A DNA stretch of 64,000 bases from assembly GCA_043807765.1 (NCBI GenBank), contig JAZDFQ010000095.1, positions 1-64,000 on the forward strand, written 5' to 3'. Position 1 is the first letter of the stretch; each line of letters starts with the position of its first letter. The DNA is from Stygiobacter sp043807765 (lineage in GTDB: Bacteria > Bacteroidota > Ignavibacteria > Ignavibacteriales > Melioribacteraceae). Positions 34,386 to 42,991 of the stretch are shown here, piece after piece. Made by a program: the position numbers and the translations under genes. The notes under the pieces are model-generated. The model saw only the letters and a program-made list of their open reading frames with translations, made no database searches and was not told the origin of the DNA.

Positions 34386-35041
34386 AATCATTTGCGCTAT
34401 TTAAGAAAGATTGGGAATCGGAACTGCGCACTCGCTATGCGATAAACGCATTGGCAATGTTTGTTCTTGTTACTATTAGTGTAATAATGTTTTCAGTTGG
34501 TGATGAAAAAATTTCGGAGTATTTAACCGGCGGACTTTTATGGGTGGTTATATTTTTTTCGGCTATGTCCGGGTTGTCGCGCGCGTTTGTTTCGGAAGAA
34601 GAAAGGGGAACAACGTTAACTCTTCAACTTATCGCTTCCCCAACAACCATATTTTCCGGCAAACTGTTATTCAATCTCATTTTAGTTTTCTTGATGAATA
34701 TCGCTATAACCGTACTTTTCTCAATGCTGTTCGAATCCTTTATAATCAGAAACGTTTCGCTTTTCTTAATTGCTTTTTTTCTTGGCAATATTGGAATTGC
34801 TATTTCGTCAACTATGATAGCGGCAATCATTTCGAAAGCAAGTTCCAAAGGCACGCTTTATCCGGTGCTCTCGTTTCCAATTTTACTTCCTTTAATTCTT
34901 ACTTTGCTTGAACTTACAAAATTTTCTATGGATGGTAACTCGATTAGCGGATCGACAATAGAGATTACTGTTCTTTTCTCTTACGATGTAATTATGGGAA
35001 CAGCTTCTTACTTGCTTTTTGACTTTATCTGGAAAGATTAA
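34382..35041 (+). CDS. ccmB: Haem exporter permease, CcmB-like
   Basis: 219 aa with about six membrane helices. FKKDWESELRTRYAINALAMFVLVT and the loop SGLSRAFVSEEERGTTLTLQLIASPTTIFSGKLLFN are characteristic of CcmB. It forms a pair with the ATPase just upstream. It is the last gene of the overlapping chain beginning at 28833, and its stop overlaps the stop of the convergent gene at 35038. No ccmC follows. Confidence 0.87.
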   Translation: MKSFALFKKDWESELRTRYAINALAMFVLVTISVIMFSVGDEKISEYLTGGLLWVVIFFSAMSGLSRAFVSEEERGTTLTLQLIASPTTIFSGKLLFNLILVFLMNIAITVLFSMLFESFIIRNVSLFLIAFFLGNIGIAISSTMIAAIISKASSKGTLYPVLSFPILLPLILTLLELTKFSMDGNSISGSTIEITVLFSYDVIMGTASYLLFDFIWKD

Positions 35042-35640
35042 CTTGTTTGTTCTTTTGGACCAGCAATACTTATCAGCAATTTCGGATTATCCTCTCTGTA
35101 GATCAAAAAGAAAATCCCTATAAAGGTTTGTAAAATATTGGATAAAAAGAAGAACCATACTCCGGTTGAAAAATAGTTTACCAAAGAGAAAAATTTGAGC
35201 ACATTTAACATTTGATAAAAAACTAAAACTATGTGAAAAATATTTAGGCTTCCCTTCTCTACAACAGATAGAAAGCTATTCTTAATTAGCAAAACTAAAA
35301 CGAATAATAACACCATTGTTATAAAGATAGATGAGTATTCCCAATAGTGGATAAATGCAAAACACCCCATAATGCTAATTATTATTGAAAACACGATCTT
35401 ATAAATAGAGTTTTTTTTAAAATCCATTATGGAAAAGAGATAAAGAGCACTAAAAGGGACATAAAATTGTCCCAGCACCAAATTAAAGCTTCTCCCGACT
35501 ACTATCGCAAAAGGATCGGTAATCGCCAATATCAGAAACAACCCAAAATATCGTGTTTTATATTGGCGAAGAGGGATAATTAACCAAACAAGTATCCCAA
35601 AGAAAATCATCAATTTAATGTAGGTCATTGGTATGCCCAT
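35038..35640 (-). CDS. Multi-spanning membrane protein of unknown function
   Basis: 200 aa with about six or seven hydrophobic helices and little else (YIKLMIFFGILVWLIIP, YVPFSALYLFSIMDF, SSIFITMVLLFVLVLLI, ILQTFIGIFFLIYRED). No motif recognised. It lies 5 bp downstream of a NarL-type response regulator and forms the third gene of that operon, so it may be a sensor accessory or a target. Confidence 0.7.
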   Translation of the reverse strand: MGIPMTYIKLMIFFGILVWLIIPLRQYKTRYFGLFLILAITDPFAIVVGRSFNLVLGQFYVPFSALYLFSIMDFKKNSIYKIVFSIIISIMGCFAFIHYWEYSSIFITMVLLFVLVLLIKNSFLSVVEKGSLNIFHIVLVFYQMLNVLKFFSLVNYFSTGVWFFFLSNILQTFIGIFFLIYREDNPKLLISIAGPKEQTS

Positions 35641-35645
35641 TATTC

Positions 35646-36326
35646 TTAATTCCCCAAAATTTTATTTGTCATAGAGTATTTAATAGCATAAGAAATAAAC
35701 TCGGGCAAGCTTTTAAGCTTTAGTCTGTTCATCATACGTGAACGATAATGATCGATAGAACGTTTACTGAGTTCTAATTGGTTCGCAATCTCTTGACTGG
35801 TTTGCCCCTTGCTAACGCATTCTAGAATTTGTCTCTCTTTAACAGTTAAGTGTATATAGTCGTCTGCAAATTCGCTAGTTAATTTTTTGTAATTGTTCTC
35901 AATTTGCTTCAAACGGGTCTCATCATATTGCTTGCCAAAATATTTCTCGCCATTGTATACAGTTTTAATTGCATAAACAAGTTCACCTTTAATTGTGTTT
36001 TTGCTTATCAAGCCCATTGCCCCAATCTTAAAAGCATGAAGAAGATAATCCTCACTATCATGCATTGTAAGAAAAACGGCTTTAATGTTTTTATCTTTTT
36101 TCTTAATAATCTTGAAAGCTTCAAGTCCATTCATATCCGGCATCGAAATATCCACAAGAATCAAATCGGGCTCTAGAACGGAATACCTTTCAATTAGTTG
36201 ATTACCATTTTCAGCTTCACCTACAATTAATATATCTGGTACATCCTCAAAAATTGAGGTTACACCGCTTCTAAACAGCTGATGATCGTCTGCTATTAAG
36301 ACGCGTATTGGTTTTGAGAGTGCCAT
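35646..36326 (-). CDS. NarL/FixJ-type response regulator
   Basis: 226 aa. Receiver domain with DD (13-14), phospho-acceptor Asp59 (LILVDISMPDMNG), T/S and K (FLTMHD, GLISKN). C-terminal LuxR-type helix-turn-helix (LTVKERQILECVSKGQTSQEIANQLELSKRSIDHYRSRMMNRL). It overlaps the cognate kinase gene by 31 bp, so the pair is coupled. Confidence 0.93.
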   Translation of the reverse strand: MALSKPIRVLIADDHQLFRSGVTSIFEDVPDILIVGEAENGNQLIERYSVLEPDLILVDISMPDMNGLEAFKIIKKKDKNIKAVFLTMHDSEDYLLHAFKIGAMGLISKNTIKGELVYAIKTVYNGEKYFGKQYDETRLKQIENNYKKLTSEFADDYIHLTVKERQILECVSKGQTSQEIANQLELSKRSIDHYRSRMMNRLKLKSLPEFISYAIKYSMTNKILGN

Positions 36327-37489
36327 ACTTTTTCAAACTTTATTGGAATTTCTGCTACCAGCATAGTTCCATTGTTAATAAATGAATCCAACTTAAAATT
36401 TCCACTATAACTTTCTACCCGTTCTTTCATATTGATTAACCCCATCCCGGGTCCTTGACCTCTAAGAATGGAATTGACGTCAAAGCCAATTCCATTATCG
36501 GTTATAATCAATCTAATTGAAGCCTCATCATAAATAAGTTGTATGCTATACTCGGTGGCTTTGGAATATTTAATGATATTATTTACTGCTTCTTGGACAA
36601 TTCGGAATATTGTGATTTCCAGTCTCTCATCGAATCTTATCTCATCACCAACCGGGTTTAACTCGCCATTAATTCCGGCTTCCTTACTTACCTTGTTTAC
36701 TAAGTTTCTTATTGCGCTGATTAGCCCCATCTCCTCCAGAAGTCTAGGTTTGAGTGAATATGTGATTTCCTTTAATTCGCGTATTGTATCCTCGAGATTA
36801 GAAACCATTTCCTCAAAAGAACCAAATTCAGAATGATTATTTGACTTTCCCTTTAGTTTCAAGAGTTTTATTCTAAGCAGTGAAAGACTTTGCCCAATAC
36901 CATCGTGCAAACCGGATGAGATTCTTCTTCTTTCTTCTTCTATTAAATCATGCAAATGTTCGGATAGGTTTTTTAGTTTTATTTGGTAATTCAGCAGCCT
37001 CTCTTCATAGTTTTTCAGTTCTGTAATATCCCTAAAATAAAGCTGGGCCAGATTTAGGCTCGATTCTCCCCTATAAAGAATTGAGAAGTATTTATTTCCA
37101 ATCTTCTGAGTAATAGTTTTTGTTTCATTTGTAATTACAGAATTTTCCGGCAAACGAAGTGTGGGTATTAGATCACTGATCTTTCTTCCTACTATCTCAG
37201 AATTAGCAAAGACTAATTTTGTAGCTTCGTTTGTCTCTAGTATTTCTCCTAATTGGTTAAGTCTTATAACCGGGTCGGGATCTAATTGAGCAAAGAGTGC
37301 CATCATTTTGGCAGATTTAAGCTCAAGGCTTTCTTTTTCTTTCTTAAATCGCTCGTTGATAGGTATAATACCATACTTATAGAAAAAATAAATAGTACCA
37401 AAGAGGGCAATTACGGCCAAAAGTGAGATATAGAGTGGATTTTGCGGATCCCTTAGTGAATTAAATATTTGTTCATTAAAATTTATCAA
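36296..37489 (-). CDS. PAS-containing sensor histidine kinase (HisKA_3, NarX/DegS-like)
   Basis: 397 aa. One N-terminal membrane helix (about 20-38), a PAS-like domain at about 62-155 (LDPDPVIRLNQLGEILETNEATKLVF), a HisKA_3 dimerisation helix EEERRRISSGLHDGIGQSLS with phospho-acceptor His195, and an HATPase with QEAVNNIIKYSKATE (N box) and DNGIGFD (G1). It signals to the adjacent NarL-type regulator. Input unknown; the lack of a large extracellular domain suggests a cytoplasmic or membrane signal. Confidence 0.93.
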   Translation of the reverse strand: MINFNEQIFNSLRDPQNPLYISLLAVIALFGTIYFFYKYGIIPINERFKKEKESLELKSAKMMALFAQLDPDPVIRLNQLGEILETNEATKLVFANSEIVGRKISDLIPTLRLPENSVITNETKTITQKIGNKYFSILYRGESSLNLAQLYFRDITELKNYEERLLNYQIKLKNLSEHLHDLIEEERRRISSGLHDGIGQSLSLLRIKLLKLKGKSNNHSEFGSFEEMVSNLEDTIRELKEITYSLKPRLLEEMGLISAIRNLVNKVSKEAGINGELNPVGDEIRFDERLEITIFRIVQEAVNNIIKYSKATEYSIQLIYDEASIRLIITDNGIGFDVNSILRGQGPGMGLINMKERVESYSGNFKLDSFINNGTMLVAEIPIKFEKVWHSQNQYAS

Positions 37490-37826
37490 AAAAGCCCCTA
37501 AGAAAACTAGTTTTCACAATTTCGAACCAAATATAAATCATTAATTCCAAAAGAAAAGGGAACATTTTATGCATTGTTAATGGTCTTAAAATCTCAAATC
37601 CAACATAAAGAATAACAAGAAGTTAACAAGGGAAGCTCAAAACGAAGTGTATGGGGATATCTTATTTTTAATTATAGGAGTGCAGTATATTAGCTTTTCT
37701 TTATTTCTTGATACTATCTTATTGTTCCAGCTCGATTTAAGAAATAAATCTATTACATGAAAATGGGCGATTAATTAAGTAGATTTTACCCGTCTTATAT
37801 CTCATATTTAAAAAAAGAAATTTTTC
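37490..37826. promoter_or_regulatory. Divergent intergenic region between two kinase genes
   Basis: No gene is supported. The palindrome GAAAACTAGTTTTC (37502-37515) sits 13 bp upstream of the minus-strand kinase start and could be an operator. The rest is AT-rich and should hold both promoters. Confidence 0.45.
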
Positions 37827-40800
37827 GTGAAGCGGATATTCGCAATTTATATGGTTCTTCTGTTTGGTCTTGGGTATGTTTTTCCAAACCAGCGGCAAGA
37901 AGATTATCTTTTCCGTCATATCAGAATTGAGGAAGGATTATCCCAGAGTTCAGTTACTTGCATGTTGCAAGATCAAAAAGGATTTCTTTGGTTTGGAACT
38001 GCAAACGGACTCAACCGTTACGACGGATATTCATTCCAAATATTTTCCAATGATCCTACTGATTCTACCTCACTATCCGATAATGGAATACTCTCGATCT
38101 ATGAAGATTCAAAGGGATATATCTGGGTTGGAACAGTAGAAGGAGTGTTGAATCGCTACGATAGACGCAGCGGTGTTTTTAAGCAATTTTACATAACACA
38201 AAAGATAAAGGAAGAATTTAACCCCGCGGAAACACCAATCGATTTCCCTCTGCCGTTTTCACGAAATAATAATCGCTCTATAACTTCAATTTCGGAAGAT
38301 AGTAAAGGCAATATTTGGTTTGGAACCTGGGGAAAGGGGCTCGTAAAGTTTAATACTTCAACCGGCGGATTTGAACATTTTGGGTACAAAAAAAACAATT
38401 CTACAAAATTCAATTCTAACCATATTAGAAGCATTCTAATAGACAAAAGTGGAAAAATTTGGATAGCTACTCTCGGCAATGGCTTGTTCAAAATTGAAGA
38501 GAAATCGGGAACGCTGCAATTCACGAATTTTGTGAACAGTAAAAATAATTTGCAAAGCCTAAGCGACAATAGAGTAACAGTACTTACTATTGATAGTTTT
38601 GGAAATTTATGGGTCGGAACATTTGGCGGCGGTTTGAATAAACTTGCTTCTCAGTTTCTAGATGATAATTCTGGTAAAGCAAAGTTTGTCCGCTTTACTG
38701 CTAATGGATCGGGCTACTCACTTTCAAATGATATAGTAACAGCACTTTTCGAAGATAACGAGCAAAGACTTTGGATCGGCACGTTGGGAGGCGGACTCAA
38801 TCAGTATGATCAATTTCGAAATCGGTTTATAAATTTTAAGAACGATCCGGATAACGAAAGCTCTATTACGAAAAATGAAGTGCTATCTGTCTTTCAAGAT
38901 CGCTCCAGCAATATTTGGATTGGAACGCACTTGGGGCGCGGACTTAACAAACTGGAACGAAAAACAGAAAAGTTTAAGCATATCGCAAAGAGTGCTAATC
39001 GAAGGTCCGGCCTAAACGATGATGTGGTGTGGGCAATTAGTGCCGATAAAGAATCGAGAGTATGGATTGGTACCTTCAAAGGTGGTCTAAATCTTTGGGA
39101 TAGAAGAAGTAAACAGTTTAGTTATTATAAAACAAACTCCGGTTCGCTTAATGATAATCACATCCGTGTGATTAAGGATGACTCCAGAGGAAATCTTTTA
39201 ATTGGCACATATGCCGGGGGCTTAAACATCTTTAACAAAGAAACCAAAACTTCATGTATACTTAAAAATATTCCGGGCGATTCAACTTCGCTTGGCGCTA
39301 ATCAAGTACAGTCGATATTGATTGACCGTGAAGGAAATTACTGGATTGGCACTTTTGGCGGGGGCTTAAATAAAATTAAAAAAGAACATGTAGCTAAAGG
39401 CATATTCAAATTCGAAAGATATACTACCAATCCGAACGACCCATTCAGCATCAGCGATAACAGAGTTTATTGTTTGTACGAAGATGCCGAAGGAGTTTTA
39501 TGGGTTGGCACATTCGGTGGCGGAATAAACAAGTTTGACAAAGCCACCGGTCATTTTATTGCGTATAAAAATTTACCGGGCGATAAAACAAGTATTAGCG
39601 AAAACAGAATAATGTCAATTGTTGAGGATAAAAATAAATCAATATGGATTGGCACTTACGGCGGCGGGTTAAATCTATTTGACCGTAATAAAGAAACATT
39701 TTTACGCCTCAATGATAAGACTAGATTAAAAAGTTCGGTTGTGTATGGAATAATTGAAGATAATTATCAGCATCTCTGGATGAGTACCGACAATGGACTA
39801 TTTAAGTTAGACGTACCTACCAAACAGTTTACGCAGTATGATCAAAACGATGGATTGCAAAACCTTGAATTTAGCGGCGGCGCATATTATAGATCGGAAA
39901 ATGGAGAAATGTTTTTCGGCGGTATTACCGGACTCAACTATTTTTTCCCGGATAGTGTTATGGATAATACTTATGTGCCTCCTATCGCTATTAGCTCAAT
40001 TAGAATATTTGATGAGCCTATGCGAGAAGAACGTGATACTATAACACTAGCCTATAACCAAAATTTTTTCTCTTTCGAGTTTTCTGCTCTTGATTTCACA
40101 AACTCTACCGATAATCAATATGCATTTATGCTTGAGGGATTTGACAAACAGTGGCGTTTTGTGGATTCGCGAAGAAGAGTTGCTAACTATACAAATCTTC
40201 CTCCCGGCGAATATGTTTTCAGCGTTATCGGTTCCAACAACGACGGCGTTTGGAATTATGACGGCAAAAATGTTTATCTAATAATTTTGCCACCGTTTTG
40301 GAAAAGGTGGTGGTTTATATTAGCAGTTGTAGTTTTAGCGTCTGCGCTTATATATTATATGGCCGCAGCACGATATCGAAATTTACTGGCTATAGAAAAA
40401 CTCAAGAGCAAACTTGCAGCCGATTTGCATGATAATGTTGGAAGCGGTTTAACTGAAATTTCGATTCTAAGCGAATTGACCGGGTATGAAGTAAAAAATA
40501 TTTCTGAATCGGCATCGCATAACTTAACTTCAATCAGTGAAAAAGCCCGGCACTTAATTGACAGCATGAGTGATATTGTCTGGATGGTTAATCCTCATCG
40601 AGATTCTTTTTATGATCTAATTGTTAGGCTCAAAGATTCTTATAGCGATTTAATGACGGCAGCGGGAATTTCTTATAAAACAGCTAACTTGGAAAAATTG
40701 AGTTCGGTTAAACTTCCAATGGAATACAAGCAGAATCTATTTATGATATTCAAAGAAGCGCTTAATAACTCGATAAAGCATAGTAAGTGTAAGAAAATAA

Positions 40801-41030
40801 CCATTGAAGCCGACATTGTTAAAGATAAATTGCTGCTTTCGTTAAGCGATGATGGAAATGGAATTGAACAGCACAGAATAGATTCCGGCAACGGTATAAG
40901 AAATATGAAGTCCAGAGCAAAAGCAATTGGCGGCAATCTGGAAATAGTTTCGGGAAGTGAAGGGACGGCGCTAAAATTTAAGGGTAAGTTTGGTACAAAC
41001 TATAAATTACCTTTTTTCCCGTTTAAGTAA
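37827..41030 (+). CDS. Two-component regulator propeller histidine kinase
   Basis: 1067 aa, GTG start, signal peptide to about residue 21. About fourteen Reg_prop blades (for example DSKGYIWVGTVEGVLNRYD, DRSSNIWIGTHLGRGLNKL, DREGNYWIGTFGGGLNKIK) form two extracellular propellers. A Y_Y_Y domain follows (YAFMLEGFDKQWRFVDSRRRVANYTNLPPGEYVFSVIGSNNDGVW), then the membrane helix WWFILAVVVLASALIYYMAA, HisKA_3 with His868 (AADLHDNVGSG) and an HATPase (KEALNNSIKHSKC, SDDGNGI). Unlike Bacteroides hybrid kinases it lacks a receiver and AraC output; the regulator is a separate gene 58 bp downstream. Confidence 0.94.
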   Translation: MKRIFAIYMVLLFGLGYVFPNQRQEDYLFRHIRIEEGLSQSSVTCMLQDQKGFLWFGTANGLNRYDGYSFQIFSNDPTDSTSLSDNGILSIYEDSKGYIWVGTVEGVLNRYDRRSGVFKQFYITQKIKEEFNPAETPIDFPLPFSRNNNRSITSISEDSKGNIWFGTWGKGLVKFNTSTGGFEHFGYKKNNSTKFNSNHIRSILIDKSGKIWIATLGNGLFKIEEKSGTLQFTNFVNSKNNLQSLSDNRVTVLTIDSFGNLWVGTFGGGLNKLASQFLDDNSGKAKFVRFTANGSGYSLSNDIVTALFEDNEQRLWIGTLGGGLNQYDQFRNRFINFKNDPDNESSITKNEVLSVFQDRSSNIWIGTHLGRGLNKLERKTEKFKHIAKSANRRSGLNDDVVWAISADKESRVWIGTFKGGLNLWDRRSKQFSYYKTNSGSLNDNHIRVIKDDSRGNLLIGTYAGGLNIFNKETKTSCILKNIPGDSTSLGANQVQSILIDREGNYWIGTFGGGLNKIKKEHVAKGIFKFERYTTNPNDPFSISDNRVYCLYEDAEGVLWVGTFGGGINKFDKATGHFIAYKNLPGDKTSISENRIMSIVEDKNKSIWIGTYGGGLNLFDRNKETFLRLNDKTRLKSSVVYGIIEDNYQHLWMSTDNGLFKLDVPTKQFTQYDQNDGLQNLEFSGGAYYRSENGEMFFGGITGLNYFFPDSVMDNTYVPPIAISSIRIFDEPMREERDTITLAYNQNFFSFEFSALDFTNSTDNQYAFMLEGFDKQWRFVDSRRRVANYTNLPPGEYVFSVIGSNNDGVWNYDGKNVYLIILPPFWKRWWFILAVVVLASALIYYMAAARYRNLLAIEKLKSKLAADLHDNVGSGLTEISILSELTGYEVKNISESASHNLTSISEKARHLIDSMSDIVWMVNPHRDSFYDLIVRLKDSYSDLMTAAGISYKTANLEKLSSVKLPMEYKQNLFMIFKEALNNSIKHSKCKKITIEADIVKDKLLLSLSDDGNGIEQHRIDSGNGIRNMKSRAKAIGGNLEIVSGSEGTALKFKGKFGTNYKLPFFPFK

Positions 41031-41088
41031 CTTAATCTCTACACTTGTTAAAAAAAGCATAACTTTACATCCAATATAAGATTAGAGA

Positions 41089-41727
41089 ATGATAAAAGTA
41101 GTCATTACCGAAGACAACAATACAATACGAGAAGGACTTGCAGCATTAATCAATGGAACTCCGGGTTATAGCTGCGTAGGCGCTTTCTCCGAGTGTGAAT
41201 CTTTTCTTGCGAAACTTCCTACACTTACTGCTGATGTAGTGCTAATGGATATTGGTTTGCCCGGCATGAGCGGAATAGATGGAATAGCTAAAGCAAAGAA
41301 GATGAAACCCGATTTGAATATTCTTATGCTAACCGTTTACGAAGACAGTCAGACGGTATTTAAAGCGCTTTGTGCCGGCGCGTGCGGATATTTGGTAAAG
41401 AAAACTCCACCAGCCAGATTACTGGATGCAATAAAAGATGCCAACGATGGGGGCGCTCCGATGAGTTCTTTAATTGCCCGCCAAGTAATAGATGTTTTTA
41501 AGCAAACACAAGGGAAACAAAGTGAAGAAAAAGATTCCGAGCTTTCGGCGCGTGAAAAAGAGGTTATCACTTCACTATCTGACGGCAACAATTACCAAGA
41601 AATTGCGGATCGTCTATTTATAAGTGTTGATACAGTTCGTCATCATATAAAAAATATATATCGCAAGCTTCATGTTCACTCACAATCGGAAGCAGTTGCA
41701 AAAGCAATTCGAAAAGGAATTATTTGA
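41089..41727 (+). CDS. NarL/FixJ-type response regulator
   Basis: 212 aa. Receiver with ED (8-9), Asp54 (VVLMDIGLPGMSG), T in MLTVYED and K in YLVKKTPP. LuxR helix-turn-helix in LSAREKEVITSLSDGNNYQEIADRLFISVDTVRHHIKNIYRKL. It follows the propeller kinase on the same strand and is its likely partner. Confidence 0.93.
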   Translation: MIKVVITEDNNTIREGLAALINGTPGYSCVGAFSECESFLAKLPTLTADVVLMDIGLPGMSGIDGIAKAKKMKPDLNILMLTVYEDSQTVFKALCAGACGYLVKKTPPARLLDAIKDANDGGAPMSSLIARQVIDVFKQTQGKQSEEKDSELSAREKEVITSLSDGNNYQEIADRLFISVDTVRHHIKNIYRKLHVHSQSEAVAKAIRKGII

Positions 41728-41744
41728 TCAAATTAACAACTCGC

Positions 41745-41760
41745 CTACATGATCATGTAG
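41745..41760. repeat. 16-bp perfect palindrome
   Basis: CTACATGATCATGTAG lies 18 bp after the response-regulator stop. There is no following T-run, so its role as a terminator is uncertain. Confidence 0.4.
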
Positions 41761-41898
41761 CATAATACCAAAATTTTCACCTATTCTCTTTAAAACCACA
41801 TAATTGTGCAGTTTCCAAACGAAAACTCATTCCTTATTTAGCATTCAGAAAATCTCTTACTAAAAATGTCATCAACCAACATTATATACGGAGGATCT

Positions 41899-42147
41899 AT
41901 GGAAAGCGTAATCATTAACGAAAGAAACCCACTCGCTGATTTAATTAGCGATGATACTTACGACCTCCTTTGCAACAGAGGTCTAATCGATGAAAAATCT
42001 GTACGCGATTTTATCATCAGAAGAAAGTTCAAGAATATGCGCTCAAGAAAAGTAAGTGCATGCGACGCCATTGAAACCTTACGTAATGAATATCCATATC
42101 TTCAGTTTGATACTATTCGCAAAATCGTGTATCAGCCCAAAAATTAG
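41899..42147 (+). CDS. Small hypothetical protein
   Basis: 82 aa. The start at 41899 is set by GGAGGA just upstream; a longer reading from 41866 has no ribosome binding site. The sequence is charged and probably helical (ISDDTYDLLCNRGLIDEKSVRDFIIRRKFKNMRSRKVSACDAIETLRNEYP), with no signal peptide or membrane segment. It has its own strong terminator. I do not recognise the family; the strong SD and terminator support a real, well-expressed gene. Confidence 0.65.
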   Translation: MESVIINERNPLADLISDDTYDLLCNRGLIDEKSVRDFIIRRKFKNMRSRKVSACDAIETLRNEYPYLQFDTIRKIVYQPKN

Positions 42148-42176
42148 CTTTACATACCCTCCTCAAATGAAAAGCG

Positions 42177-42211
42177 GTCCCGTTCTTTTAGTTAAAGGGC
42201 GGGATTTTTTA
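42177..42211 (+). terminator. Terminator of the small hypothetical gene
   Basis: GTCCCG ... CGGGAT hairpin followed by TTTTTT. Confidence 0.75.
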
Positions 42212-42283
42212 TGTCTAATAATGAAAGTAGCTGCATTAGACAAAAAGGTTGGGCTAATACTAAAATGGAAGTGATTCGAAATA

Positions 42284-42308
42284 GAAAAACCCGCTCTGCG
42301 GGTTTTTC
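42284..42308. terminator. Bidirectional terminator
   Basis: GAAAAACCCGC-tct-GCGGGTTTTTC, with A- and T-runs on both sides, lies between the gene at 41899 and the convergent gene ending at 42336. Confidence 0.85.
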
Positions 42309-42335
42309 TACTTGCTCAATAATCCTAAATCGATT

Positions 42336-42848
42336 CTATTTTATAACAGCGCCAAGGCCTTTAATTTGGTAAGTTTTTGCAGTTTTTTCACCATCACCGC
42401 AATCGCTGGCTTCATCTCCGCAAGAACTGGCACTTGCACAACCGCCGCAATCGCTCTTAGCTTCTTCCTTAACAACTACTTTATCACCCTTAGTATGTTT
42501 ATCGTCGCTGCAAGAATTTTCCGGAGTTACTTCTTCAACAATTCCTTGTACGGATACTATCTTGCCTTTGCTCTCTTTAGGAACTGAAACTTTTCCCTCT
42601 TCAAATTGGACTTTGATTTTTTGTCCGGCTTTTTCGCCAGCTAGTTCAATCCAGCAGCCGCTATCTTGGCAAACTTCAAGAATTTTTCCTTCAACTAAAA
42701 CTGTTTTACCTTCGAACTTTGCCGGACTTTGTAAAATCTTAGAAACAGAAGATTTATCTTTTACCGTGATAGGTTTACCAAGTTTTAAATTAGCTGCATT
42801 AGAAAATGTGAATGCTACAAGCAATAATAGAACAAAGTATTTTTTCAT
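42336..42848 (-). CDS. Secreted DUF4920-like protein with cysteine-rich tail
   Basis: 170 aa from the ATG at 42848 (GGAGA upstream), giving signal peptide MKKYFVLLLLVAFTFSNA. The core, FEGKTVLVEGKILEVCQDSGCWIELAGEKAGQKIKVQFEEGKVSVPKESKGKIVSVQG by position about 45-110, has the C-x-x-x-G-C-W motif of DUF4920-type OB-fold-like proteins. The C-terminal part carries at least seven more Cys (SDCGGCASASSCGDEASDCGDGE), which could bind a metal. Periplasmic; function unknown. A longer reading from 42923 lacks a signal at its start and is not used. Confidence 0.78.
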   Translation of the reverse strand: MKKYFVLLLLVAFTFSNAANLKLGKPITVKDKSSVSKILQSPAKFEGKTVLVEGKILEVCQDSGCWIELAGEKAGQKIKVQFEEGKVSVPKESKGKIVSVQGIVEEVTPENSCSDDKHTKGDKVVVKEEAKSDCGGCASASSCGDEASDCGDGEKTAKTYQIKGLGAVIK

Positions 42849-42991
42849 GATTTCTCCATTAATTTGGTTTTTGGTTGCTAAAGTTAAGCTAAACAGTTCA
42901 TTCCAAGCAATCTGAATTAGCAATGATTATATTAGTGGCGCCTTTAGCTCTTAGCTAATGGCCAATTGCTAATAACTAACTGCTAAATTGA

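Noticed and set aside
34540..34911. 123-codon plus-strand frame inside ccmB
   Set aside because: It overlaps a well-supported CcmB in another frame, with no ribosome binding site and no recognisable protein.
37502..37515. Palindrome GAAAACTAGTTTTC as a terminator
   Set aside because: It is upstream of a start codon and has no loop or T-run, so an operator is the better reading.
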